NCBI GenBank assembly: GCA_946544685.1
Contig: CAMNML010000008.1
Coordinates: 1 to 40,674 of the forward strand
Source: an uncultured Caryophanales bacterium
Lineage (GTDB): Bacteria; Bacillota_I; Bacilli_A; RF39; UBA660
Length of the DNA stretch: 40,674 nucleotides
Direction: 5' to 3'
Of the stretch, positions 23,635-30,448 are shown piece after piece (position 1 is the stretch's first letter; each line of letters begins with the position of its first letter). The notes below the pieces were generated by a model. The model saw nothing but the letters and a program-made list of their open reading frames with translations, was not told the DNA's origin and ran no database searches. A program made the position numbers and the translations under genes.

Positions 23635-25449
23635 ATGAAAAATATAAGAAATATAGCAATAATAGCGCACGTAGACCATGGTAAAACAACACTAGTAGAC
23701 CAACTACTTAGAAAATCAGGAACATTTAGAGAAAATGAGCAAGTAGACGAAAGAGTAATGGACTCAAACGATATAGAAAAAGAAAGAGGAATAACAATCT
23801 TAGCTAAAACAACAGCTATAGACTATAAAGGTACAAGAATAAATATACTAGACACACCAGGACACGCTGACTTTGGTGGAGAAGTAGAACGTATCATGAA
23901 TATGGTTGATGGAGTATTACTTGTAGTAGATGCTTACGAAGGAACAATGCCACAAACAAGATTTGTTCTAAAAAAAGCACTAGAAGCAGGAGTAACACCA
24001 ATAGTAGTTGTAAATAAAATAGATAAACCAACAGCTAGACCAGTACAAGTAATAGATGAAGTATTAGATCTATTTATAGAACTAGGAGCAGACGAAGACC
24101 AATTAGAATTCCCTGTAGTATATGCATCAGCTTTAAATGGAACATCAAGTTTAGATCCAGATTTATCAACACAAAAAGAAACAATGGATCCAATACTAGA
24201 TATGATAATAAACAATATTCCAGAACCAAAAGTAGAACTAGACGGTTCATTACAATTCCAACCAGCGCTACTAGACTATAATGACTTCGTAGGAAGAATA
24301 GGTATAGGAGTAGTAAAAAGAGGAAAAATAAAAGTAAATGAAATGGTATCATGCGTGAGAATTGATGGAAGTATTAAACAATTTAGAATTCAAAAAATGT
24401 TCGGTTATATTGGACTAAAAAGAATAGAAATAGAAGAAGCAGAAGCAGGAGATATAATCGCAATAGCAGGGCTTCCAGATATAAGCGTAGGAGAAACAGT
24501 ATGTGAGATAGGCAAAGAAGAAGCGCTACCACTACTAAGAATAGACGAACCAACACTACAAATGACATTTGGAGTAAACACTTCACCATTTGTAGGAAGA
24601 GAAGGAAAGATACTAACAGCTAGAAAAATAGAAGAAAGGCTTCAAAAAGAAACAGAAAAAGACGTATCATTAAAAATTAAACCAAACGATTCAGAATCGT
24701 TTATAGTATCAGGTAGAGGAGAATTACACTTATCAATATTAATTGAAAACATGAGAAGAGAAGGATTTGAACTACAAGTATCAAAACCAGAAGTAATCAT
24801 AAAAGAAATAGACGGTGTTAAATGTGAACCATTCGAAGACGTTCAAATAGATGTACCAGAAGAATATGTAGGAGCAGTAATAGAAGCACTAGGTAATAGA
24901 GAAGGTACAATGGAAAACATGCAAACAGAAGAAAACCAAGTAAGACTAACATACACAATGCCATCACGAGGATTAATTGGATTCACAACAGAATTCATGA
25001 CAATGACAAAAGGATATGGAATGTTAAACCATACATATAAAGAATATAGAAAAATGGCAGGAACAAGTGTAGGAGAAAGAAAACTAGGAGTTCTAGTATC
25101 AATGGAAAATGGACAATCAACAGCATACGCAATTGGACAACTAGAAGATAGAGGAGTTATGTTCATCGAACCAGGAACAGAAGTATATGAAGGAATGATA
25201 GTAGGAGAACACTCACACAATAATGACTTAGCAGTAAATGTTGTAAGAGGAAAGAAACTAACAAATACAAGAGCAGCTGGATCAGATCATACAGTTGTAC
25301 TTAAACGTCCAAGAAAAATGAGCCTAGAATACTGCCTAGACTATATAAATACAGACGAACTTGTAGAAGTAACACCACTTAACTTTAGAATGAGAAAAAG
25401 AATTCTAAATACAAGTGAAAGAAAAAAATATGATAGTAGAAAAGCCTAA
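23635..25449 (+). CDS. typA: Translational GTPase TypA/BipA
   Basis: A ribosome-associated GTPase that helps 50S assembly and stress or low-temperature growth. The 604 residues match the family. G1 [10 protein letters not shown] (about 10-19), the switch region [14 protein letters not shown]3 [12 protein letters not shown]4 NKIDK, then domain II, an EF-G-like domain III/V and the TypA-specific C-terminal domain ([36 protein letters not shown]). AAAGGAAAG precedes the ATG. It is monocistronic between its own promoter and terminator. Confidence 0.97.
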   Translation: MKNIRNIAIIAHVDHGKTTLVDQLLRKSGTFRENEQVDERVMDSNDIEKERGITILAKTTAIDYKGTRINILDTPGHADFGGEVERIMNMVDGVLLVVDAYEGTMPQTRFVLKKALEAGVTPIVVVNKIDKPTARPVQVIDEVLDLFIELGADEDQLEFPVVYASALNGTSSLDPDLSTQKETMDPILDMIINNIPEPKVELDGSLQFQPALLDYNDFVGRIGIGVVKRGKIKVNEMVSCVRIDGSIKQFRIQKMFGYIGLKRIEIEEAEAGDIIAIAGLPDISVGETVCEIGKEEALPLLRIDEPTLQMTFGVNTSPFVGREGKILTARKIEERLQKETEKDVSLKIKPNDSESFIVSGRGELHLSILIENMRREGFELQVSKPEVIIKEIDGVKCEPFEDVQIDVPEEYVGAVIEALGNREGTMENMQTEENQVRLTYTMPSRGLIGFTTEFMTMTKGYGMLNHTYKEYRKMAGTSVGERKLGVLVSMENGQSTAYAIGQLEDRGVMFIEPGTEVYEGMIVGEHSHNNDLAVNVVRGKKLTNTRAAGSDHTVVLKRPRKMSLEYCLDYINTDELVEVTPLNFRMRKRILNTSERKKYDSRKA

Positions 25450-25473
25450 AAAAAACCCGATTAAGGGTTTTTT
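25450..25473. terminator. Bidirectional terminator of typA and the minus-strand XRE gene
   Basis: Stem AAAAAACCC / GGGTTTTTT (25450-25458 and 25465-25473) with a GATTAA loop. A and T flanks allow it to act on both strands between convergent genes. Confidence 0.85.
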
Positions 25474-25702
25474 AATTTTCATCAAAAAATTTTTTAATAT
25501 CTACATCTAAAAAATCGGCAATCAATTTCAAAGTATCAATAGATAAAGTTTGATGAGTTTTAGACTCTAACTTACCAATAAAGCTCTCGCTTAAAAGTAA
25601 GGCTTCTGATAAACTATGTTGAGTATAACCTCTAAGTTTACGATACTTCCTTATATTTTGACCAATTATATTATATATGTCCTCATGTTTGCTATTAGTC
25701 AT
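25472..25702 (-). CDS. XRE-family helix-turn-helix regulator
   Basis: 76 residues from the ATG at 25702 (minus strand), chosen because TAGGTGAT lies just upstream. An in-frame ATG five codons earlier would include that site. The XRE domain spans about residues 10-70: IGQNIRKYRKLRGYTQHSLS, ALLLSESFIGKLESKTHQTL, LKLIADFLDVDIKKFF. It is convergent with typA and divergent from a second XRE gene 90 nt away. It may be an autoregulator or the control protein of an unlinked system. The target is unknown. Confidence 0.85.
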   Translation of the reverse strand: MTNSKHEDIYNIIGQNIRKYRKLRGYTQHSLSEALLLSESFIGKLESKTHQTLSIDTLKLIADFLDVDIKKFFDEN

Positions 25703-25747
25703 CAAATCACCTAACACAATTTTCCCTCATAATAATTAAAAATACCA

Positions 25748-25776
25748 TGGACGAATAGTGAATGTTATGATATAAT
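25748..25776 (+). promoter_or_regulatory. Promoter of the plus-strand XRE gene
   Basis: TGGACG (25748-25753), 17-nt spacer, TATAAT (25771-25776) with TGA immediately before it. The ATG at 25793 leaves a leader of only about 10 nt. Confidence 0.55.
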
Positions 25777-25792
25777 AAACTTGGTGATAACA

Positions 25793-25987
25793 ATGTATAG
25801 TATGGATAAACTAAAACAAATCAGAAAAGAAAACAAATACACAATCTATGACATGGCAAAAATACTTAAAATAACACCTTCGTTTTACTCACAAATTGAA
25901 AATAAAAAGAAAAGACTATTCTATGATATGGCATTTAAAATATCAGCTATATTTAATATGAAACCAGATGACATATTTTATTCATAA
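25793..25987 (+). CDS. XRE-family helix-turn-helix regulator (short)
   Basis: 64 residues from ATG 25793, with GGTGAT at 25784-25789 as ribosome site. Upstream in-frame TTG and GTG codons are rejected because they overlap it. It is almost entirely one HTH domain: LKQIRKENKYTIYDMAKILK, ITPSFYSQIENKKKRLFYDM, AFKISAIFNMKPDDIF. The style is that of Cro/C1 phage-like and TA-type regulators. It is divergent from the other XRE gene, and the 90-nt gap between them probably holds a shared operator. No partner toxin is visible. Confidence 0.85.
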   Translation: MYSMDKLKQIRKENKYTIYDMAKILKITPSFYSQIENKKKRLFYDMAFKISAIFNMKPDDIFYS

Positions 25988-26043
25988 ATAGTCATAAACA
26001 AATATTATTTTAAAAAAAATAAATATAATATACTGAGGATGGC

Positions 26044-26070
26044 AAAAAAATACTTGTCACCAAGTATTTA
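26044..26070 (-). terminator. Terminator of the cotJ operon
   Basis: Stem AAATACTTG / CAAGTATTT (26048-26056 and 26061-26069) with a 4-nt loop. On the minus strand it is followed by a T7 run. It overlaps the cotJC stop codon. Confidence 0.75.
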
Positions 26071-26625
26071 TATTTTTTTTTCGAGATAATAATTTCTAAG
26101 TTCTTTAAATCTTTGATAATGAACAACTTCTCTTTGTCTTAAAAAAGAAAGTGGACCAAGTAAATCTTTATCATTAGTTAAATCCATTAAATGTTCATAT
26201 GTTGCACGAGCTCTTTGTTCAGCAGCCATATCTGACTCTATATCAGCTATATAATCCCCCGTAGTCTCGATATAAGCACTAGTCCATGGAACACCAGCAG
26301 CATCTGTTAAAAACAACCCATGATCATGTTGAACAAAATGAGCACCTAATCCAGCCTTTTCTAATTCTTCTATAGAAGCACCATTAGTTAATTGATGAAT
26401 CATTGCAGCAATCATTTCAATATGATTTAACTCCTCACAAGCAATATCAGTAAGAAGAGCTCTACCTTTTTCATCAGGCATACTATATCTTTGATTCATA
26501 TAACGAAGTGATGCAGCAAGTTCACCATCAGGACCACCATATTGAGCCATTAAATATTTTGCCATCTTCAAATCTTTTTTTCTTATATTAACAGGATATT
26601 CTAACTTCTTCTCATATAAAAACAT
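26068..26625 (-). CDS. cotJC: Spore coat protein CotJC (manganese-catalase-like)
   Basis: CotJC is a ferritin-fold protein of the spore coat inner layers, related to manganese catalase. The 185 residues match the family. LEYPVNI and AKYLMAQYGGPDGELAASLRY at the N-terminus and the metal-ligand motifs EELNHIEM, EQRARATYEHLMD and REVVHYQRF (Glu/His ligands of a dinuclear site) are present. A poly-G ribosome site (AGGGGG on the minus strand) precedes the ATG. It follows the CotJA/CotJB gene after 9 nt in one operon, which is normally transcribed in the mother cell. Confidence 0.95.
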   Translation of the reverse strand: MFLYEKKLEYPVNIRKKDLKMAKYLMAQYGGPDGELAASLRYMNQRYSMPDEKGRALLTDIACEELNHIEMIAAMIHQLTNGASIEELEKAGLGAHFVQHDHGLFLTDAAGVPWTSAYIETTGDYIADIESDMAAEQRARATYEHLMDLTNDKDLLGPLSFLRQREVVHYQRFKELRNYYLEKKI

Positions 26626-26634
26626 AAAAACCCC

Positions 26635-27087
26635 CTATTTATTTTGCCAAGGCCATGGAGAATTATCCCAAGCCCATGGGAAAGTATTTAAAGCATCACT
26701 ACTTATAAATAATGGACCATATTTACTTTCATACTCTTTCTCTAAATTTTTCTTTTGTTCACGATAATTATTGAATAGTTCAATCGCACTCTTATCCTCA
26801 GGATATAAGTCTAAATAAAGATTTAAATCAATACAAGCAAAACATAAAGCATCAATATAAGTTAATAATTCAGCCTGTTCATTCATAGGTTCAATCTCTA
26901 ATGGATTAGATAATTTGTAAGCATTATATAAATCAGGAAACATATTACCACTAATAAACCCAACATAAGGATCAAATAACTTAGAACTTTTCTTATTCAT
27001 ATTATTAAAACTTTGTTGATTATATAGTGGTTGATTATAATTATTATTCATGTAATTATAATAATCATTAACACCATAATTCTTCAT
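26635..27087 (-). CDS. Fused CotJA-CotJB spore coat protein
   Basis: 150 residues combining two proteins that are usually separate. An Asn/Tyr-rich N-terminus (about 1-35) is followed by a CotJA-like piece, FDPYVGFISGNMFPDLYNAY (about 38-57). Then comes CotJB: AELLTYIDALCFACIDLNLY, LDLYPEDKSAIELFNNY, KYGPLF and the Trp-rich end FPWAWDNSPWPW. No separate cotJA is present and cotJC follows directly, so the three-gene cotJ operon has become two genes. AGGAGG precedes the ATG. A recent expansion of the N-terminus by low-complexity sequence is possible. Confidence 0.85.
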   Translation of the reverse strand: MKNYGVNDYYNYMNNNYNQPLYNQQSFNNMNKKSSKLFDPYVGFISGNMFPDLYNAYKLSNPLEIEPMNEQAELLTYIDALCFACIDLNLYLDLYPEDKSAIELFNNYREQKKNLEKEYESKYGPLFISSDALNTFPWAWDNSPWPWQNK

Positions 27088-27103
27088 AACATTCCTCCTA
27101 GGT

Positions 27104-27130
27104 TATAATATGAAACTAATAAATTAGTGT
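27104..27130 (-). promoter_or_regulatory. Possible sporulation-sigma promoter of cotJ
   Basis: On the minus strand AC (27130-27129), 16-nt spacer, CATATTATA (27112-27104), fitting the sigma-K pattern AC-N16-CATAnnnTA and partly sigma-E. An inverted repeat ACTAAT-AA-ATTAGT (27115-27128) fills the spacer. AT-richness makes chance matches likely. Confidence 0.35.
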
Positions 27131-27168
27131 ATAGGCAAAAACACAAAATAAAAAAATAAAAAAAAGTC

Positions 27169-27197
27169 TTGCAAAAACATATATTTACTGATAAAAT
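27169..27197 (+). promoter_or_regulatory. Promoter of tRNA-His
   Basis: TTGCAA (27169-27174), 17-nt spacer, TAAAAT (27192-27197) with TGA immediately before it. The short leader forms ATGTCT / AGACAT (27202-27207 and 27213-27218), ending right at the tRNA -1 position. Confidence 0.65.
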
Positions 27198-27219
27198 ATA
27201 TATGTCTTCAAAAGACATG

Positions 27220-27295
27220 GCGTTGTTGGTGAAGTGGTTAACACATCGGATTGTGGTTCCGACACGCGTGGGTTCGATTCCCACACAGCGCCCCA
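27220..27295 (+). tRNA. tRNA-His (anticodon GTG)
   Basis: The acceptor stem GCGTTGT pairs with ACAGCGC (one G-U). The anticodon loop TTGTGGT has GTG at 27253-27255. The T-arm is GTGGG-TTCGATT-CCCAC, the discriminator is C at 27292 and CCA is encoded (27293-27295). G at 27219 can supply the extra G-1 that opposes C73, the identity element of tRNA-His. It has its own promoter and terminator. Confidence 0.97.
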
Positions 27296-27332
27296 TATAG
27301 AAAATTACTAAGTAGAAATACTTAGTTTTTTT
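27292..27332 (+). repeat. Direct repeat copy 1 (tRNA-His CCA end plus terminator)
   Basis: 41 positions from CCCAT at the tRNA 3-prime end through the T-run align without gaps to 30404-30444, with three mismatches (27297, 27300 and 27301). The last 31 bases are identical. Confidence 0.85.
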
Positions 27333-27333
27333 T
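27305..27333 (+). terminator. Terminator of tRNA-His (first copy of a repeated element)
   Basis: ACTAAGTA / TACTTAGT (27307-27314 and 27319-27326) with a GAAA tetraloop and a T8 run. The 31-nt stretch 27302-27332 is repeated exactly at 30414-30444. From 27334 to 27557 I see no gene or RNA that I can support, only AT-rich sequence with weak inverted repeats. Confidence 0.85.
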
Positions 27334-27557
27334 GAATTTAAGTTTATAAACATCTATTATATAATTAATTAAATATGATAAAAAAATCTAAATAGATTAA
27401 AAGACAAAGGTTATTAAATTGATTGTCCTTTAGTATTAGTAATAGAATATACATAATTTAATAGTTTAACCCTTAACAAATATTATATTGTTTGTTGATA
27501 ACTATTATAAATGTGGAAATTAGTCATTTTGTAGATTTGATTTTTTTTATAAAAATC

Positions 27558-27587
27558 TCAAAAAAAAGATAGATTAAATAATCTATC
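27558..27587 (-). terminator. Terminator of the minus-strand 102-residue gene
   Basis: Stem GATAGATT / AATCTATC (27568-27575 and 27580-27587) with a 4-nt loop. On the minus strand it is followed by a T-run (A-run 27560-27567 on plus). It lies about 40 nt past the stop codon. Confidence 0.75.
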
Positions 27588-27625
27588 CTGAACATTATAA
27601 TTTTTTAAAATAATAATTTTTTTTA

Positions 27626-27934
27626 TTACCTGTGTTTAGCATTATTATTAATAATTCCGTTTAGTTCTTCATCTCTGTCTATATTATATTCATCAAATGG
27701 AAATTCTTCACAATTACCTCTACCCACTGCTTCAACTGTTCTAACTAATGTAGCATGTTTAACAGCTGAAATAATACGTAATAATTGTTCTCTCTCTGCT
27801 AAATATAATTCTGGATTACTAATAATTTTTTCAGCAATTTTCATTGCTCCTGCTATTTGTGCATTAAATGATGCTGGGTCTTTTTCATCAGAATTAATTG
27901 ACCAAAAATCTTCTGCTGGATTTAATTTTGCCAT
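27626..27934 (-). CDS. Hypothetical small acidic protein
   Basis: 102 residues, no signal peptide or membrane helix, probably helical in the middle (IAGAMKIAEKIISNP, LAEREQLLRIISAVKHATLV) and acidic at the end (CEEFPFDEYNIDRDEELNGI). I recognise no family. It has an AGGAGGGAT ribosome site, its own promoter and its own terminator, and stands alone on the minus strand between tRNA-His and the DUF3800 gene. It lies inside the segment bounded by the direct repeat, so it may belong to the same acquired unit. Its codon use is similar to that of the chromosome. Confidence 0.7.
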   Translation of the reverse strand: MAKLNPAEDFWSINSDEKDPASFNAQIAGAMKIAEKIISNPELYLAEREQLLRIISAVKHATLVRTVEAVGRGNCEEFPFDEYNIDRDEELNGIINNNAKHR

Positions 27935-27957
27935 ATATAATCATCCCTCCTGATCAT

Positions 27958-27986
27958 AGTATAACACATTAATACCTTTTTTTCCA
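27958..27986 (-). promoter_or_regulatory. Promoter of the minus-strand 102-residue gene
   Basis: On the minus strand TGGAAA (27986-27981), 17-nt spacer, TATACT (27963-27958) with TGT immediately before it. Confidence 0.55.
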
Positions 27987-28130
27987 TAGATTTTCAATGA
28001 ATATTAGTGTTACTTACAAATATACTTTACAAGATAATCCTATCTTTCCACTTATATCTTAGATTTTAAATTTTTATTGTTATCTATTTTCTTAACATTA
28101 AAATTATCTTTATAAATTTTTCTCTATGTA

Positions 28131-28159
28131 TTAACTGCTGATTAAAGATATGATATAAT
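28131..28159 (+). promoter_or_regulatory. Promoter of the DUF3800 gene
   Basis: TTAACT (28131-28136), 17-nt spacer, TATAAT (28154-28159) with TGA immediately before it. TAGGAGG follows 13 nt later. Confidence 0.65.
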
Positions 28160-28185
28160 GAATTAAATAGCTAGGAGGTATTGGT

Positions 28186-28917
28186 ATGAATAAATCAAAA
28201 ATGGAAGAAAAAGAATATAATGTGTATATTGATGAATCTGGTGATGAAGGAATTAATAAAGGCTCAAAATACTTTATTTTAAGCGCTATAATAGTAGAAA
28301 AAGAAAAAGATTTAGAAACATCAAAAGAAGTGGATAAAATAAAAGAAAATTTAGAAATGAACATAAAATCACAACTTCATTGGAAACTTATAAAAGGTTA
28401 TCCAAATAAAAAAATGATAATGGAAACAGTCAAAAATTTAGATATCAAAATAATAAATGTAATTGTTGATACCAAATGTATCAAATTAATACCATCAAAT
28501 AATATATATAATTATTTTAGTGGATACTTATATGAAAGAATATGTTGGTTTATGAATGAAAAAAATGGAGTTGCAAATATTAATATAAGTTCAAGAGGAA
28601 ACTTATCAAAAAAGTGTTTAAATGACTATTTAGATAGTAAAAATCATAAAAAATTTGAAATCGATAATACAAGAATAAAATCAATAAAAATAATTCCAAA
28701 CGAAAGAAAAAAACTACTACAACTTGCTGATTGTTGTTGTAGTGCACTATTTCAAGCATTAAAATATAATGATTCAACTCATTTTAAATATATAAAAGAA
28801 ATAAAAAATAAACTTTATTGTAAAGGTAAGAACCTAATAAGTTATGGATTAAAATTAGTACCAAGCGATAGCGAAGCTACTGAACTAAAAAAATTAATAG
28901 AGTTTTTAGAAAAATAA
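28186..28917 (+). CDS. DUF3800 domain protein
   Basis: 243 residues. The N-terminal motif YNVYIDESGDEG (D16, E17, D20) and the distal LLQLADCCCSALFQAL (D182) are the two conserved blocks of DUF3800 (Pfam PF12686). The acidic residues on a beta-strand followed by a later Asp suggest an RNase H-like nuclease fold, which is inference. DUF3800 genes are common in mobile and defence contexts and, as I recall, several computationally found RNA motifs have been named for their proximity to DUF3800 genes. Here a GC-rich structured RNA begins right at the 3-prime end of the gene. A HEPN gene follows. AGGAGG precedes the ATG. Confidence 0.88.
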   Translation: MNKSKMEEKEYNVYIDESGDEGINKGSKYFILSAIIVEKEKDLETSKEVDKIKENLEMNIKSQLHWKLIKGYPNKKMIMETVKNLDIKIINVIVDTKCIKLIPSNNIYNYFSGYLYERICWFMNEKNGVANINISSRGNLSKKCLNDYLDSKNHKKFEIDNTRIKSIKIIPNERKKLLQLADCCCSALFQALKYNDSTHFKYIKEIKNKLYCKGKNLISYGLKLVPSDSEATELKKLIEFLEK

Positions 28918-29015
28918 AAAAGTGAGCTTTCCCCTGACTGAAGGAACCCACAAGGCAAGCTTGCTGGTGTGAATTAATCGCACCCTTCAGTAACTCAGCG
29001 AACTACTCACTCACT
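28914..29015 (-). ncRNA. Candidate structured RNA (about 100 nt) next to DUF3800
   Basis: A GC island (49 of 100 bases in 28921-29020, where surroundings are near 20-25 percent) with no ORF. The minus strand has TTGACA-N17-TAATAT upstream. The predicted start near 29015 opens with AGTGAG, which pairs with the 3-prime CTCACT (28921-28926 on plus), followed by a T-run. Inside are ACTGAAGG / CCTTCAGT (28984-28991 with 28937-28944), a hairpin CAAG / CTTG (28951-28954 with 28960-28963) and a GGTG / CACC-type hairpin (28966-28984), giving a three-way junction. One helix pairs better on the plus strand (U-G instead of C-A), so orientation is not settled. It is not tRNA, 5S, tmRNA or a recognisable SRP RNA. 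The A-run encoding its terminator overlaps the DUF3800 stop codon. Confidence 0.6.
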
Positions 29016-29021
29016 GACATT

Positions 29022-29050
29022 ATATTATCAAATAAATAATATTCTGTCAA
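29022..29050 (-). promoter_or_regulatory. Promoter of the structured RNA
   Basis: On the minus strand a consensus TTGACA (29050-29045), 17-nt spacer, TAATAT (29027-29022) with TGA immediately before it, the same extended -10 style as other promoters here. The expected start coincides with the first base of the closing helix. Confidence 0.6.
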
Positions 29051-29151
29051 TTATAATATATGATTTTTTTTAATAAATATTCATAAACAAAAAGGATAAT
29101 TACAATAAAACTACATTAAAGATTTATTAATTATACTATCGGAGGTAAAAT

Positions 29152-30312
29152 ATGAAGTATGTCAATAGCTATATATTTTTAAAAAAAGAAAAAAGAAAAG
29201 AAAAAAACAAAGAACTAGAAAAGAATGAGAAAGGAGAATATATACTAAGATTAGAAGAAACATTCTATGATTTGTTAAAAAAAATATTTGATGTAAAAGA
29301 AAAAAATATAGAAAAAAAGAAAATAGACGAAGAGACTGATGATAGCATTAAAAATATAGAAGAAGACGCAAGACAATTTTTTTATAATACCTGGATTGGA
29401 GACTTTATTGTTAAAAAAGGCAGTAAAGAGAAAAAAATCACATATAAAATTATAGAAGCAAATTCTACATATTACCTAGATATATCTTGTGAATTCAGTA
29501 ATATTAATGATTCAATTCCTTTTCTAGAAGAATTAAATGAAACACTATATTATAACAAAAATAGTGAATTTTCAAAAAAATACATACCGATAATTTCATA
29601 CGATACAGTATCTGAATATTATTGTAATCAAGTTTATCCTTTGTTAAATAAATTCGAACGAAAATTTAGAAAGCTACTATTTTTAATATATACATCACAA
29701 TTCCAGAAATTATATTTTGAAAAGACTATATCACAGAGAGTAAAAGAAAGGGTAAATAGAATAATCAAAAACGAAAATGAAGTATATAAAATACAAAATT
29801 ATTTTTATTCATTAGAATTTGGAACTTTACAAGATTTACTATTTGAAAAAAATTGGACAGAGTTAGAAGAAAAAGAAATTGAAAAACTATTAGATAAAAA
29901 AATATCAGAACTACCAGAAAAAGAATTAAAAAATAATATTTCAAATATAAGACCTAAAAATGATTGGGAAAGATTTTTTGGTAATAAAGGATTTGAAGAA
30001 GATTTACAAAATACAATGAAAGAGATTGCAAAATTACGAAACAGTGTTGCTCATAATAAACTTTTCACTAAAAAGAATTATCAAGATTTAAAACAAATGC
30101 TAGAAAAAAATATAAAAACTATTGATTATGCAATAGAAATAACTGAAACAGAGGATTTTTTAAAAATTAACATAGAAAAATTTAATGAATCAATAAAAAA
30201 TATGGCAAAATCTATAAGTAAAATAGTTAACGATTATAAAAATTCGTTTTTAGGAATAAGTGATACAATTAATGACCTATGTTCATCTATAGGGATTCCA
30301 CCCAAGGAATAA
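29152..30312 (+). CDS. HEPN-domain protein (Apea/Swt1-like), putative RNase effector
   Basis: 386 residues. The N-terminal half (about 1-150) is charged and unassigned. From about 160 the sequence follows the Apea/Swt1-like HEPN pattern: VYPLLNKFERKFRKLLFLIY, then YFYSLEFGTLQDLLFEKNW, then the catalytic motif RNSVAH (R296...H301, Rx4H) in KEIAKLRNSVAHNKLF. HEPN domains with this motif are metal-independent RNases in many toxin-antitoxin, abortive-infection and CRISPR effectors. The C-terminus (about 325-386) is helical. GGAGGT precedes the ATG and I see no good promoter immediately upstream. It lies between two candidate small RNAs and downstream of DUF3800. A role in phage defence is inferred from family and context. 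Confidence 0.8.
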   Translation: MKYVNSYIFLKKEKRKEKNKELEKNEKGEYILRLEETFYDLLKKIFDVKEKNIEKKKIDEETDDSIKNIEEDARQFFYNTWIGDFIVKKGSKEKKITYKIIEANSTYYLDISCEFSNINDSIPFLEELNETLYYNKNSEFSKKYIPIISYDTVSEYYCNQVYPLLNKFERKFRKLLFLIYTSQFQKLYFEKTISQRVKERVNRIIKNENEVYKIQNYFYSLEFGTLQDLLFEKNWTELEEKEIEKLLDKKISELPEKELKNNISNIRPKNDWERFFGNKGFEEDLQNTMKEIAKLRNSVAHNKLFTKKNYQDLKQMLEKNIKTIDYAIEITETEDFLKINIEKFNESIKNMAKSISKIVNDYKNSFLGISDTINDLCSSIGIPPKE

Positions 30313-30336
30313 TTTTTTACAAAATGAAAAAGATTA

Positions 30337-30365
30337 TTGAAATGTGCTAATTTATACTATATAAT
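30337..30365 (+). promoter_or_regulatory. Promoter of the small RNA downstream of the HEPN gene
   Basis: TTGAAA (30337-30342), exactly 17-nt spacer, TATAAT (30360-30365). It lies in the gap after the HEPN stop codon and points at a short non-coding stretch. Confidence 0.7.
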
Positions 30366-30371
30366 TATAAC

Positions 30372-30444
30372 AAGAGAACAGGTCGTAAGATGATTAAAAC
30401 CTGCCCATTTAAGAAATTACTAAGTAGAAATACTTAGTTTTTTT
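30372..30444 (+). ncRNA. Candidate small RNA of about 70 nt
   Basis: It is bounded by a near-consensus promoter and a strong terminator. CAGGT / ACCTG (30379-30383 and 30400-30404) closes a 16-nt loop, then CCCA and the terminator hairpin. A 15-codon ORF (30390-30437) is present but runs into the terminator stem and has a weak ribosome site. The promoter-RNA-terminator layout and the CCCA before the shared terminator mirror the tRNA-His unit, so it might be a tRNA-derived remnant. It does not fold as a tRNA. Confidence 0.5.
30404..30444 (+). repeat. Direct repeat copy 2 and terminator of the small RNA
   Basis: Aligns to 27292-27332 over 41 ungapped positions with three mismatches. The terminator stem ACTAAGTA / TACTTAGT (30419-30426 and 30431-30438) with GAAA loop and T7 is identical. 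Confidence 0.85.
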
Positions 30445-30448
30445 GTTC

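Noticed and set aside
27334..27557. Integrase remnant or RNA gene after tRNA-His
   Set aside because: Only AT-rich sequence with short inverted repeats. No ORF with a ribosome site and no GC rise.
28914..29015. SRP RNA, 6S RNA, tmRNA, 5S rRNA or a riboswitch for the GC-rich RNA
   Set aside because: The SRP GGAAG tetraloop region, the 5S CCGAAC core and the tmRNA ends are absent. On the minus strand no gene follows that a riboswitch could control.
30390..30437. 15-codon ORF inside the small RNA
   Set aside because: Weak ribosome site, and it reads through the terminator stem. Better explained as non-coding.
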